64,000 nucleotides of DNA from Diadema setosum (Eukaryota > Echinodermata > Echinoidea > Diadematoida > Diadematidae), in NCBI RefSeq assembly GCF_964275005.1, contig NC_092702.1, positions 7,116,330-7,180,329 of the forward strand, given 5' to 3'. Both the position numbers and the translations under genes were made by a program. The notes under the pieces were generated by a model that did not search any database, was not told the DNA's origin, and worked only from the letters and a program-made list of their open reading frames with translations. This document shows positions 1 to 12,128 of this stretch, one piece after another; position 1 is the first letter of the stretch, and each line of letters starts with the position of its first letter.

Positions 1-66
1 ATTCTTTCGGGGTTTTTTGTGTGTGTTTTTTGTATGTGTGTGCTCTTTTTCTGTCACGTGATATAG

Positions 67-288
67 CTCCCATCGAAGCAGAAGTTCCTGAGTCTTATGT
101 AACAGAGGGACTCGCTACAGGAGAAACGTTCGACTTCGCGATGCTGAACGTGACCCTTAACCTGGAAGACGTCACCTGCGAAGAGTTCACCAAGGTTTGC
201 GTCCGTGTCGAACCGCACGACGACGCAGAATGGATGTTGTCGACCGAAGGCAGCACGGACACTCAGTGTGACACCATTACATGCGACT
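67..288 (+). CDS. penultimate exon of the membrane-protein gene
   Basis: 222 nt, phase 1 to phase 1. Encodes a Cys-bearing acidic module including NVTLNLEDVTCEEF. The symmetric phase suggests a shuffled or repeated module, which the missing upstream exons could confirm. Confidence 0.55.
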
Positions 289-1478
289 GTAAGTTAACTT
301 CGTTATCGCCATCTTTTCTTTTTCTTGTTTCTTGTGTGATATTGTAATGGAATTACATTGCTACATTTCTGAAATATGTGAGGGTGTATGTCATCATCTT
401 TGTTTAGTGTAATTTGTTTTGGCTTTTTCAGAGTATTGATTTCTCTGCTCAAGGACCACAATAAATTCCACAAATCTATACATGGAGTTGTTGATTTATG
501 TGCTACATGATGTGAAATTATGAAAATCGTCTGGAATGCCCCTTTAAATTACAGATTGAAACGCGCCCATCAGGCAAGAGCTAGTCCGTGTTACTGTCAT
601 CATTATCATCATAGCGCACCCAATCAACTGCGTTCTCTATAATTTTCTGCACGTTTCCAGCCAATTATCTTGCCGCAGAATTGACTGTTTTGTTTGCTTA
701 GACTGTTTTTTTTTTCTGATAGGACTGCAATTTGTACAAGCTAAACTTTTTTTTTCAGTCCCCCCCCCCATTTCCAACCGCCTCTTTATAATACAAGCTA
801 ATTTAATTCCATATGATTTAGTTTCAGTTCTATTACCTTTATCAAACAATCACTTACAGATGTAAATATTTGAAATATATTGTATTCGTATAGTTATGTT
901 GCGTTTTATGGTTGTTAATCATTTTGTTGGAAATGAAAAGTAAAGTAAATGAAATGAAATGAAATGATATACTGTAACAGGTTTGGAGTATCGTAACGAG
1001 TTTATGATAGAAGGAGGAAAACAACAGCCTACTCCAATACAATTCAAAATATATGTACATGCTGAGTTTAGGGTTAGGCGTATATACTGACTGTAAATGG
1101 GAGTTCGTCAGATGATATGAGGCTGACATTTTCTCTCGTAATAATCATCTCCTGGTGGTACAGGGCAAATTCCTTTCTTAAACGGTTATTATATATCACA
1201 CAATGAGAAGCTATCATATTCTATGGGAACATGCCAGTAGAGGAGATTGGACCTTACATGAGACTGTTTGAGTTGGCTCGTGTTATATTGGCATTGTCTT
1301 GTTTGCCGTATGTCAATTTAATGACTCTAAAAATCGATGCTGATATCTTTATTCCTTTACTATCATGGTCTCTCTCTCTCTCTCTCTCTCTCTTTGAACA
1401 GCTGCTGCCTCCGCCCTGTCTGTCTCCTGCCTCTTGGTGGCGCTCGCACTTTTCATCTCGCGATGGTCTGCTTATTGA
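67..1478 (+). CDS. C-terminal end of an unidentified type I membrane protein (last two exons; 5' part outside window)
   Basis: Exons are 67-288 (acceptor ATATAG, donor GTAAGT, phase 1 in and out) and 1402-1478 (acceptor after a long TC tract, stop TGA). The first exon gives about 74 residues of acidic extracellular sequence with a Cys pattern VTCEEFTKVC...QCDTITCDC. The second adds a hydrophobic stretch of about 18 residues (ALSVSCLLVALALF), then the short tail ISRWSAY and stop. This is seen directly: the phases join without a break and the result is an ectodomain, one membrane helix and a tiny cytoplasmic tail. A GPI signal is a weaker alternative, because charged and polar residues follow the hydrophobic stretch. 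I do not recognise the family. AATAAA at 1584-1589 is a suitable poly(A) signal. The upstream exons lie before position 1. Confidence 0.6.
289..1401 (+). other. intron, with a possible LINE 3' tail
   Basis: Non-coding intron. At about 933-966 there is a short (AAATG)n-like tail following AT-rich sequence, of the kind seen at 3' ends of CR1/L2-type LINEs. No reverse-transcriptase coding remains. C and T homopolymer runs lie at 700-770. Confidence 0.4.
1369..1394 (+). repeat. (TC)n microsatellite serving as polypyrimidine tract
   Basis: Uninterrupted TC dinucleotides ending 7 nt before the CAG acceptor of the last exon of the membrane-protein gene. Confidence 0.8.
1402..1478 (+). CDS. last exon: transmembrane helix and stop
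   Basis: Starts after AACAG and completes the split Ser codon. Codes for a hydrophobic helix and ends at TGA 1476-1478. The TC repeat at 1369-1394 doubles as its polypyrimidine tract. Confidence 0.55.
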
Positions 1479-1583
1479 TGACGTGTTTCCTCACCTGTAC
1501 TTAACAAAAATGCACTTGGTCGGAATAAGAAAGGTAATACGGGGGGGGGGGGTGAGATGAAATCGTATGAAAATATGATGATG

Positions 1584-1589
1584 AATAAA
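1584..1589 (+). terminator. AATAAA poly(A) signal of the membrane-protein gene
   Basis: First AATAAA after the stop at 1478, giving a 3' UTR of roughly 120 nt. A G run at 1543-1552 lies between stop and signal. Confidence 0.45.
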
Positions 1590-1919
1590 AATACGAAGGG
1601 CGTTTTTGGAGAAATTATCGAACCATCAAACATTGAAATCTGTTTCTAACAGTACTCTATATGGGGTAAACATATAGGCCTACAGCAGAAATCAAAAACG
1701 AAATGTGGTTATGAAGGCGATGTAGGAATTTCCAAAAAATAATGTGTTCCAAACTACTGAAAATGCTCACTCTAATCGTATTATAGCCATCTTTGGGCCA
1801 TATTTGTTTATTTTTTTAATTTTCTGTTTTGAGCGATTCGCAAATTCACTCGATCATTGCGAAACATCACCATAGCATTATACACCGGTGTCTACACTGA
1901 CAGTCACAATTAGACAAGA

Positions 1920-2231
1920 CAGGGCCGGCGCACTGTTTTCAAAAGTGTGGGGGCCCACTTCCGGGTTTCGTGAGCTAACAAGCAAAAAAAAAAAAAAAAA
2001 AAAGGTCCTCAGCTCATCTCTACCCGTCCACTTCCGGGTTTCTTCAGCTGAAGAGAAAAAAAAAAGTCCTCAGCTCATTCTCTCCCCTCCCATTGTAGTG
2101 CCTCTTACGTACTTCCGGGTTGAAAAAAGTGTGGGGGCCCAAAGTGATGGCACCTTATGTATTCCTTTGTATGGTGCACAAAAAGTGTGGGGGCCCGGGC
2201 CCCCACGGCCCCCACGGCTGCGCCGCCCCTG
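1920..2231. mobile_element. hAT-like non-autonomous element (CAGGG termini)
   Basis: Left end CAGGGCCGGCGCA and right end TGCGCCGCCCCTG are near-perfect inverted repeats. CAAGAC occurs at both junctions, a partial target duplication. Inside, AGTGTGGGGGCCC is repeated three times (about 1944, 2129, 2184) and CACTTCCGGGTTTC twice. There is no transposase. Confidence 0.6.
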
Positions 2232-3583
2232 CAAGACCCACACAACCACTAGTGCATTTTGAGTGTGTTTTGATTAGAGGGAAGATACATAGTTAATCCC
2301 AATGTTGCAAAGCGTTAAATTGGTCCATCTTGACACGGATTGTTTCGAATGATGCTTGAAGAATGATTTTCCTCAAAAATGATATTTTAGCAACAACAAT
2401 AACAGCAAGAGAGAAAGATACAAGCAGCTGTCCATCAATATAGGATGCGTACGTAAAGACCGGTATCATTACATTTTGAATGTCACTGTGACAAATCATG
2501 TAATGTCACGTGGGCATACCGAGATACATTGTACTGAAGTCACGTGACTTTGATGATGCCTATCTTAATTGCATATAGGCCTACGACACACCATGTCATT
2601 TCAATAGTTCTAACTTTTTGAGGTTAATCATCCTTCAAAAAAAAAAGCTGACAGAAACCTAGTCTATGGTACTCTATAGGATCACTTTTTGAGTGCATTG
2701 AAACAAGTTGAGTGAAGAATGTTTCAACAAGACGCCGTAATTCTCATATATAACTCTTACTGAGAATTCTGACGTCTAGGTGATACGTCAATATTACAAT
2801 ATGGACAATTATATTACTATGGTACCTGATGGTTCAGTGTATGTGGTTGGGTCTCTATATGACCATTGGTCGTTTTCATCAAAGATGTATGAATGAATGA
2901 CGAGCGAGAGCAATGTTTAGCCAATATGAATTCGTAAATCATTATGGGTCATGCGAGATGAAATATTGAGAGAATTTGTTTTAGTGTCTATTATATCTTG
3001 TCTGGTCTCTTTAAAATACGTGAAAAGAAACAAATTCATCATCGATGAAATACCGCAGTTTGAATTAAATCATTTATTTTCTAATAACTTTAAGGTAATT
3101 CCTTCTACGAAAGAGTAAATTTGCCCTATCTGTATTTTTGGAAAATGTATCCTTTTTGGTCTTATTGTTCGACGGGAGGATTTTATTTTTCTTGCTTCGT
3201 ATTTTCATTTGCCTTCCTTTTTTTCATCCAGTCCGTCCGATATTATTTATTTTTAGCTGCTTCCTGGAAGTACTCTCTCCTTTTCTAACGAAGACTGAAA
3301 TATCACTTTCAAATCAATTCATTTCCTTTTCCGTGATTCGTTTGCCGTTTTTAGATCTGAAATGTTAGGCTTTGCTGTTAGAACATAAGAATATAACTAT
3401 ATTTCCCTCATGAAGAAAGGTGTGTCTATACCTACGATTACATCTTTTTCGAGTGTAAGTAGATTTAGAATTCGCAGTGTGTGTATATAGAAACTTTGAG
3501 GATTGTCTTTTTTTTTTCAAATAATTATTATATCACAAACAATATTTTAGCTGAAAGCAAGAGAATATGTAGAGGGGTGAAGG
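2232..3583. other. gene-free stretch
   Basis: AT-rich sequence with no supported exon, no tandem array and no clear element ends. One TAGGCCTA octamer lies at 2576-2583. Confidence 0.5.
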
Positions 3584-3811
3584 TTGAGGTATGAATTTTC
3601 TTCAATTTTCTCCCTCTACGAATTAAATTTGTAAGATCACAACTGCTGATCTATAATCTAACAAACATGTCGAGGAAAAAAGCAGTAGATGACAGGTTAG
3701 AGTCCCGTGATTCCTTTTTTACGACATGTTTGTTAAATTATAGATCAGCAGTTGGGATCTTTCAAATTTCATTTGTAGAGGGAGACAAATTAAAGAAAAT
3801 TCACACCTCAA
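3584..3811. mobile_element. long inverted-repeat (fold-back) element
   Basis: Arms of about 90 bp at 3584-3672 and 3722-3811 are inverted copies, beginning TTGAGGTATGAATTTTC and ending GAAAATTCACACCTCAA, with a ~50-nt loop. Arm identity is roughly 85-90% by eye. No clear target duplication. A MITE is the simplest reading. Confidence 0.6.
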
Positions 3812-4133
3812 TCATGTCAATATTTTAGCTGTAATATTTTGTCAATTACTGAGTCGGTGGTCCGATATCATGCTTAATCATCTGCATTGTAAATAATGTG
3901 CATATCAAAGGCAAATTCTGAAGAGAATAAGTACCGATACATATAGTGTTGAAAGTAATGTTTTCTTAAGTAAGCTTTTGTCTACTCTTTGAGAGATTCT
4001 CTCTTTTTTTTTTCGGCTGTATGTTTTGGAGTGAGTTTGTGTTCCTTCATTTTAAGCTACTATGTTGTATATTGTGAATATTCGGTAGGTTAGAGTACAC
4101 CGACATATCCGCTTTGTGTAATTACTCCACAAG

Positions 4134-4295
4134 TGGGCTCTGTTGTATAAAAGTTGAGATCAGACATAAGTCAGAAAATAGTCAGAAAATCAGACATAAA
4201 TCTTTGAATTCTCAATTCTGATGGGCTGATACCTGACTTGCCTTTGATTTCGGACTTAATATGTTTGACTGTATCTTTTTATGCAACAGGGCCCA
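4134..4295. mobile_element. short terminal-inverted-repeat element (TGGGCTCTGTTG...CAACAGGGCCCA)
   Basis: Left TGGGCTCTGTTGTATAAA matches the reverse complement of right TTTATGCAACAGGGCCCA at 16 of 18 positions. The interior has short direct repeats of CAGACATAA and GTCAGAAAAT. About 162 bp, non-coding. No target duplication was identified. Confidence 0.5.
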
Positions 4296-4594
4296 GGTCA
4301 GTGCCAGGTCATCTGTATTATAATATGACCTTGGCTCGTCAGAGTCATCTACGTTACATAATGGATGCCACTGGCCAAGGTCGACTGGCACAGGTATACT
4401 CAGTATATACTACGCCCTCAACGTTCGTGAATGTATTAATTGTAACTGTGGCACATAAGTGACAACAAGTCAGTTCGCAGTTTTTCGATGTATTTCGTGA
4501 TGTATTTTGAATTCAGATTACGACTTATCACGTGACATCCCGCGGTATATCATAGTGACTGTGAATGCAGTTTTAATGGGAGGAAAATGTAAAT

Positions 4595-4730
4595 GCCTTC
4601 AATGCAAAACAATGAAATGGATGCTTCCCCAAGTGTTAATATAGACGGGCCATTCTGGTCGTCTGGTCTACGCAAGTTCATTCTCTGTTTGAAAATGAAA
4701 TCCATAAATTGTTCAATCGGGAAAGTAATG
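4595..4730 (+). repeat. interspersed repeat shared with 33340-33500
   Basis: AATGGATGCTTCCCCAAGTG and the following CATTCTGGTCGTCTGG recur, diverged, at 33370-33420 inside the LOXL gene, followed in both by CGCAAGTTCATT. Family unknown. Confidence 0.5.
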
Positions 4731-6832
4731 CATCATGATGCTTAAAAAAAAACAGTGAAGTTCAAAACCAAGTATAATATAAAAAAAGTAGGAAATGCAC
4801 TTGCTCTAATAACGAACTGGCTTTAAATCATGTTATTCTATTTCTTCCAAGCAATACGACTCAGTGTTACTCTTGAGTCTCAACTCTACTCTCATTACAG
4901 CTCTTTCATTGTAAATACATGTAACTTTCTCTTGGTAGAAAATTCAAACGAAAAATCAGTACTCATTAATATTCTGTCTTTCTTTCAATAAAGCAACTCG
5001 ATATATCAGAAGAAATAATTCTATTCATTAATATTATATCATCTTTCTTACACATTTGCCTGGTTGTGTTTGCGATTGATTGGATTTTTACAGTACATTC
5101 TTGATTAAATCAGTCTATTTTGATGATCAACATAATTGTGTGTACTTTTGTTGAGGAGTGGAATCTTTGTTCAATTTGAGGAATGAAAGAACGAAAGAAA
5201 GGATGAGAGAACACGACTGCAAATGAAGAGCTGTAAGTTCCGCATGCACACTTTGTATTTATGTATTTTTCGATCATTTGAGAAACAAAAAAAGAAATAG
5301 TTGAGTTATATACATTTTTTGTTCGTGAACTTCAAACGATATAGCAATGTCAATATGCAAGAAACTGATATTCAAAGAGCTGAAAATCCCTGCTGCAGGC
5401 AGTGAGGATGCATTATTTACAGGCATTATACAGTTGCTATATGCCATCTGACTCAAAGATTAAAAGTCGGTGGTCTTTTCTACGGTTCGACAATAACTAT
5501 TACAGCTTGTAAAATAGGGAAGAAAAACAAATAATGGGTCTCATAAGCATACTAGGGATTTTTTGTTAAATACATAATTCCCGGTAGGTCAAAAGCATTG
5601 AGAAAAGAGAGCCAATGCACTACGTTTAGATTATACATCGTAGGTGCCTTTAGTCGTCATAATAGTTTACATTTATTATCATGATAATTATCATATTGGG
5701 TACGATATAACACTTTGTTATCTATAATGCTGATTTATAGAAGTTGCCAACATAAAGATAAGCTCACACGCTTCCCAACATATGAATACATGATGAGATT
5801 TTTACGTACATGTGTATAACTTTGATAATAAAGAAAGATTGATACGATAAATAGATAGATAGACAGTGAGAGACATAGAGGGAGAGAGAGATACATCGAA
5901 TGTTGACTGACTTATCTGTATACCAAGGGCTGTTTTTGTCTGGCGGCCCTTTCGGGCCACTAAAATCTGAAATCTGAAATTTTGGTTTCCAGAAATAGAA
6001 GCAAAAGTAACAATCCAATATAAAGAACGATGGGGCCACCAAATTTACCGCTAATGTCGAGCTCCAATATACCTATCAATGTTTCTTCCAGTCGGTTCAT
6101 TTTCTTCCTTTCACGCAAATCCGCATTTTCTTTCCTCCTTCTCCTCCTCTTCCTCCTCCTCTTCATCCTTCTAATTTTCTGATTTTTTTTTTCGCTGCTG
6201 CTTCATATTCTTTCTTATATCTTTACTCTTTCTTCTTACTCTTGATCTTCCTTCCCTTACTATAACTCTCTGGTAGCATTGTATGGACCAGCATCACCAC
6301 TGTGAATCTGCTTTCATAGTGAAAACTAATGCCAAGTAACACGCAGGCCCTACGTATCTATATCAAATGTTATTTCCTATTATCAGCTGGGGGAAGTGAA
6401 CGGGGTGGGACAGCGAAGCGACGGACCAGGCTACCGGTGTGTCGCAGCGCAATGGCGATAATTGACGGAAACCGACACGGATTTGTACAATGTCAAGTTC
6501 GGCTGACCTCTTTGCTTGTCGACAATTGACGAAAGTTTCCGGTGGATCCCTCGGGGTGACAGAGGATTGAGAAATACGTGCGGGTTGATCCACTTACCTT
6601 TAGGTCTCCGAAGACTTGCCTGGAACCTCATCTTCCATTCAAAAAAAAAAAAAAAAGAGAAGAAGAAGAAAGTTAGATATAGCAATGTCGCAATTTTGAT
6701 GTCCCTGTAATCAGATAATCATTATTTAGCATACCCGTTGTATGAGCGTATTTTTGTGTTTACCATAATGTCATGTTTGTTTATTTGTTTGTTTTTGTCA
6801 GATATGTATGTGTGCTTGTCTTTGTGTTTGCA

Positions 6833-6834
<2 letters not shown>

Positions 6835-6865
<31 letters not shown>
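6835..6865 (+). repeat. (GT)n microsatellite
   Basis: About 15 uninterrupted GT units. Confidence 0.9.
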
Positions 6866-6866
<1 letters not shown>

Positions 6867-6982
6867 CTTTTTTTTTGTATTCATACATTGCTGGATTGTA
6901 TATTGTGTTTATACACTCAAGATGAATGTTTTTGTTATGTGAAATAATAGAAATCAAATACAGATTACTGAAAAACAAAAAA

Positions 6983-7013
<31 letters not shown>

Positions 7014-7020
7014 CGTGCGT
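6983..7020 (+). repeat. (GT)n/(GTGC)n microsatellite
   Basis: GT units passing into GTGC units at the 3' end. Confidence 0.9.
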
Positions 7021-8341
7021 GAATGTAAAATATGGAGATCATATTTTTTATGGTGACGTAGTGCTAAATAAGCTGTTTACATACTCTGACATTTAACATC
7101 AGATCGATCAAGTTTTTACCCCGTGTTATGGACCCCTTTTTACATTAAAAGAGGGTTCAAAGAAAGTCTCTTTAAAAAGTCAGAACTGACAAACTTTGTC
7201 TCATTCCTCTCAGCATCAAATTCATATCTCATTCTTTTTATTGGTTAAAAAAACACAAATCACAAAAATAAGTATGAACAATCGAACAATCTCATCACAC
7301 AACGTGAACATTGATAACCAAAAGTTTGTTAAAATGGTCATGATTAACTTCGGGTTGTTAAAACAATACCCTGACACACATGGACTACTACTAGGTAGTA
7401 GTTACTAATAAATAACGATTGGTATATAAAAACAAAGAAAAACATTTCTAAAAAAACCAACCCTCACACCACCCTTAAAAAAAAAGATAATAAAGAGGCA
7501 GAAGTATGACTTCGATATCCTTTCGCTTGCAATGTTCTGTAACTTCAACCAATCAAAGGAAGGATTATTGCTTTGGAATTTGCAAATTATGAGTAAGTAC
7601 AAATTACATATTATATCATATGAATATATCATTTGCAACGCCGAACATTTATTATATTTCTAAAAAGAGGGGGGTTGAGTGCAAAATGATGACTTCTGAC
7701 CAAACAAATAAGATCGTGTCAGTGGCTGACGTTGGCTTCTTCTTTCTAGACAAATTGTTACATAAAAATAAACATATCCTGAGACAAACCAGTGAGTTGT
7801 TTAGTCACATGCCTACACACATGCAGGAACGACACTCTCTTAGAACAAGTTATATAACTTTCACCAAGTTACGGAAGCCATTTTATTGACTCGTTTAGTT
7901 TTGCGCAGAAGGACACAATTCCTTTTCACATAATCACATGTTTTATTCCACGGAAGAAAAATCACAAACTCATTCATTCGCGGCTCTCATATTTTGCTTT
8001 GGGAAAAGCGTGAACTTTGACGCAATACTTCATCTCTTCGTTAAGAAATAATTTGTGCATGATATAGCTGCCCTTGCAAAGACATGCTGTGATAACGTTC
8101 AATAACTAGTGTGGTACTAGATCTTTGGCATGTTTGGCCAGTGAGATAGAGTCGCGCAACGTGCAAAGAGACAGCAAGGACTGAATGTTCGTTCTTGTTG
8201 TTTTTCCTCTTTTTCCACAAGGCCATTTACGAAACAAGTGTGGGCTGGCCGAATTCCTGCAGTCACAAGGTACTGCGGTACACGAGTGCTACGTGACAGT
8301 ACTCCCTGACTTCCATTTAGTTTCAGATAAAAAGTAGTCAC

Positions 8342-8469
8342 TTTTCGGCAGCACGTCGGGGATTACAGTCGGGAAAACACGGAGAGAGCTATAGGACCTT
8401 GGCAACTGAGCACCCGGTATACCACGCTTGTTTCGCTTCCCTGTATGTACCGGAGAGCTAAACTAGGAG
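8342..8469 (+). other. possible non-coding first exon with strong splice donor
   Basis: Unique, more GC-rich sequence ends at CCA followed by a consensus GTAAGTAT donor at 8470. The LOXL coding exon 1 begins right after an acceptor (20362), so its 5' UTR must start upstream. This is one candidate for that exon, but it is not proven. Other candidates exist near 19193 (CAG/GTACAT). Confidence 0.2.
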
Positions 8470-8479
8470 AACCAGTAAG

Positions 8480-11400
8480 TATACCATTTGTTTTGGGGTC
8501 GAGAATAGCTTTATGTCGCTCCTCCCTCTCTCTTATTGTATCCGCTTGCTGTTTCGATGAACTTTCTGTGACATTTTACAGTAGGAAGACCCAGTTATGG
8601 CAAACGCGATATGCTCCACCGGACTGACAGACCCTCTGCACCGTACCGCACGCTTATCGGAGGGGCTTGTCGCGATATCACTGCAGCGAGTGCAGACGTA
8701 AGCAGAATATACCGACCCTATAGCTACCCGTTCGTGTGCGGGTAGATCGAACTCATTGTTAGGTATCTTTTATAAGTATGCACGATTTACCGAGGTAAAT
8801 GAGCTCCTTGGATTTACCCAATTTGAACTGTGAATATTTGTTGCCATGTGACGGACGCCGAGAGAATATGAAAAGGGTAATCGCAGTAGCCCAAAGAAAC
8901 TAGTGCAAGGGAAGCATGTAAGTCAATTGACAGTGGGCTCTGAAGATGGACAGATACTTGATCTTGATGGGCATAAACTCCGGGAAGCCAAGCCAATCAA
9001 ACGAGACACTTAAAGTAAAACTGTTTGTTTTTTTCAATACTTGGGATTGGTTCCCAGGGCGAAAATCCAATTGAATTGCCATATTGATAATGGTTTAATA
9101 CGGATCTATAGGCGTCAAATGACAGTTAAGGGATATCAGAACACAAAGTAAAATAAAGTAAGTAAGTAAAATATAGTTTATGTATTTTAAGTTTATTATT
9201 CTGGAAGGATTAACGTATTTACCTCTTCTTCTTTTTTTAATCAAACAGTTACGTTTGGTGGTAGGCCTACGTAGTGTTGTGTCGATTACGACAGTCTCTT
9301 TGCTTTTGTTTATTGCAGATGTACTACATAATCTCCTCTATCTGATGTGTCATTTTGTGATAAGAGGGCTTCGGTGGTCACGGTTAGATCGTTGTTCTTG
9401 TACCCTGGGCCAGTGCATGCGGAAGAGAACTTGCATCTGTTAAATCTCATTTATATCTGAAAGAGTTCCCTCCTCGCACTACAACTATGGGGGACGGTTA
9501 GAGGGTGATTCCATTGAGGGTGATGCAGCTACTCTGTTGATAGCAATTGTAAAATATATAGCAATTGATATACATGTATTTTTTGTCGTGATATACGTAT
9601 ATACAGTTATATTGTCTAAGGGCATATTGTGTACACGACTTGCATGCAATAGGAAGTAATTAAGACCTTGGCATTTTTATACATTTCCTGAGCGTTATTT
9701 CACTGATTCAACACTATTGGAAATTATCTCATATTGGAAAAAAAAAAGTTTAACAGTTTAAAAATCACCATGCACGATTGTGATATTACACCTACACCAA
9801 ACAATGAACTCGACTCAGCCATGCCCTGACTATGACTGATAAATCACGTTGATAACATTAGATGAAGGCAAATGAATCTAAACAGTGATAGTGATGATAA
9901 CATTGGTATGCCATTTTATGCGATAAGGGTGGCTAGTCTTTCCAAGCCAGTCGTCAAATGCTATAATGAAAGGAAACTGCCATCCAATGTCATGGGTCGG
10001 TGTGAATATCGTCGACTCATTATGTAATATGAAGGGGAAATCGAGAAAGAGAGATAGGTACCCCCGGTATGATTACAGCAGGTGGATGGGAGTCATCGAC
10101 CCTATTCTCGAGGTCACAATCATGTCATCGTATCTAGGAAGCACCAACATAAAAAGAGACATTCTGAGATGCTGGTGACACTGCTATTGCTTTGTTGTCA
10201 TGCTCGTTTGACACGAGATGCTAATTTTCTTTTTGTTTAAAGTTTCATTCACGATGATAAGTTTGAAAAGCAGAGCGATACATCAAGAAGATACAGTTGG
10301 CTCTCTTGTCCCTGTGTCAATAGTGTTCAATAAGTCCACTCACTTACGTTTGGTTCTATCCTGTCCTCCTGAGAATGTTGAATATAATACTGGCAAGTAA
10401 AATGAAGAATTAGGTGCTTTGCTCTAATCCTAACCGAGTTAAAATGATGAATTTCACAAGAATGTTTATAGGTCTCCTCCTGGACATTTTGCTAGAAGGC
10501 GGCATATAATAATTTTCAAAATAGATTTGGAAAGATGTACTTTCTAGAGAACTGCAGAATGATGCTTGTGCGCGCTATGATGTTCTTCTACCAATGTTTA
10601 TTCAAGGTGATGTCGTCTGCTCTCTGCTATATACGTTAAAACCACAGCTCCGTTGAACCTCAAGTTACTTTCAAAGGAAGAATTGTGGCCTGAACTTTTG
10701 CGATGACATTAATAGCGCCGCGGGTAGTCTATAAAGAGTCATGAATAGTGGAAGTGCAGCGGAGACGAAAAACGAATTTGAAAGGTCATTCCCAAGTCAT
10801 TGACATGACTTCTCGTCTCTAACCTGTGCATGATTGCCATTCCATATACCTATGTTTCAGTCTCTTCTCAGAGATTAACCAATCTAGACAACACGGAGCA
10901 AGAAAGTACAACAGTCGCCATGGTAACAACAAAATGATCTCCGAAATGCGTAATATTAATATGTGGAAGTAACTTAAGCCTTTATTTAGCGAAAATCGGC
11001 GAAATTTCAACGTCACATAACTTTCTCTATTTTATGTTCCGTTTTATTGAAACTAACCGTAGTCTCTGTTAAAACTAATTTTATCTCTCTTTTTTTAATT
11101 CAAACCAACTTGAACACGCTGTAGAATTGCGCTTTAAGGAAATATGACATTTGAATAATGACATTGTTTCGCACGAATTTTTTTTTTTATTCTAACGTAA
11201 TACATGATGATTTTGTTGCGAGCACTTTGAATGCCTCAATTCAAGTTTGCTTTCACTTTTCACACATTTACTTTTCCGACACAACATAACATACATTCAC
11301 TTTTCTCAAGCAAAAGAATAATGTACAGATAGATGGTAGATGATACATCTATTGTTATTTGAAGAAAGTTTGTTGCCCGCTTGGACGCCTGGTTTCCTCA

Positions 11401-11544
11401 GGGGAAATATACTTCTTCTGGATAAAGAAGAAGGGGGAGAGGGGAGGTGGTTGATCGAAGGAGATGAAAATAGATATTAAGAAGTGTGAGGGAAACAAAA
11501 GAAAAGAAAGGATGCGATAAATAACACGAGAACGAGACGATTGT
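8480..11544. other. gene-free stretch
   Basis: No supported exon or clear repeat element. A perfect RFX-type X-box lies at 10914-10927 and a TAGGCCTA octamer at 9262-9269. Confidence 0.45.
10914..10927. promoter_or_regulatory. X-box-like RFX motif
   Basis: GTCGCCATGGTAAC fits GTNRCC-NN-RGYAAC exactly. RFX factors bind such sites at many ciliary genes. No nearby promoter is evident, so function is uncertain. Confidence 0.3.
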
Positions 11545-11778
11545 GGGGGCACTGCGGCATAGTGGATAAGACTCAAGACTCCAAATCGGATGACCCGAGT
11601 TCGATTCCCGTTCAGTGCTTACGTCCTTGGATGAGATGTTTTTTTTTACCACCATGTCCTTCTCGACCCAGGTGTATAAAATTAATGAGACCCTTTTAAA
11701 TGGCAGGACCCTCTGATAGAGCAGTGGCAACACTGAAGAGGCTACCCTGGATAAAGAATACCTTATTATTTGTTATTA

Positions 11779-11832
<54 letters not shown>

Positions 11833-11833
11833 T
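11545..11833 (+). mobile_element. tRNA-derived SINE with (TTA)n tail
   Basis: The 5' part holds a pol III A box (TAGTGGATAAGACT, about 11560) and a B box (GAGTTCGATTCCC, about 11599), the spacing of a tRNA head. A ~150-bp unrelated body follows (ending CCCTGGATAAAGAATACC) and then a (TTA)n tail at 11779-11833. The tRNA fold is not intact, so this is a SINE and not a tRNA gene. Confidence 0.75.
11779..11833 (+). repeat. (TTA)n microsatellite tail
   Basis: About 18 TTA/ATT units directly after the SINE body. Confidence 0.9.
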
Positions 11834-11858
11834 TCTACTACTATTAGTATTAGTAGTA

Positions 11859-12126
11859 CTCTCTAAAAAAATCGAGTGAAAATTTTCACTCTTGAAGGAG
11901 TGAATACAAAAAAGAGTGAATTTTGAGTGAAAATGTTCATTTTCACTCGTTTTAGAGTAACGTCAGGGATCACTCCAAAATCTTCGAGTGACCCCTGAGG
12001 TCACTCCAAAATGAGTGAAAATGAAAATTTTTCACTTGAAATTCACTCCAATTCCACTCTAAATTCACTCTTTTTTGTATTCACTCCTTCAAGAGTGAAA
12101 ATTTTCACTCGATTTTTTTTAGAGAG
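11859..12126. mobile_element. palindromic Tc1/mariner-like MITE
   Basis: Left end CTCTCTAAAAAAATCGAG and right end CTCGATTTTTTTTAGAGAG are inverted copies, and homology runs inward for about 70 bp on each side. TA flanks both ends (11857-11858 and 12127-12128), as in Tc1/mariner insertions. The interior is made of GAGTGAA/TTCACTC repeats in both orientations. Non-coding and nearly palindromic. Confidence 0.75.
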
Positions 12127-12128
12127 TA

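Larger units (their letters stand above)
4740..8230. other. gene-free stretch with microsatellites
   Basis: No exon is supported. (GT)n tracts lie at 6835-6865 and 6983-7020, and pyrimidine-rich sequence at about 6110-6240. Open frames here are short, low-complexity, and mostly lack ATG. Confidence 0.5.

Noticed and set aside
11545-11640. tRNA gene
   Set aside because: A and B boxes are present but the cloverleaf is not, and a SINE body with a (TTA)n tail follows.
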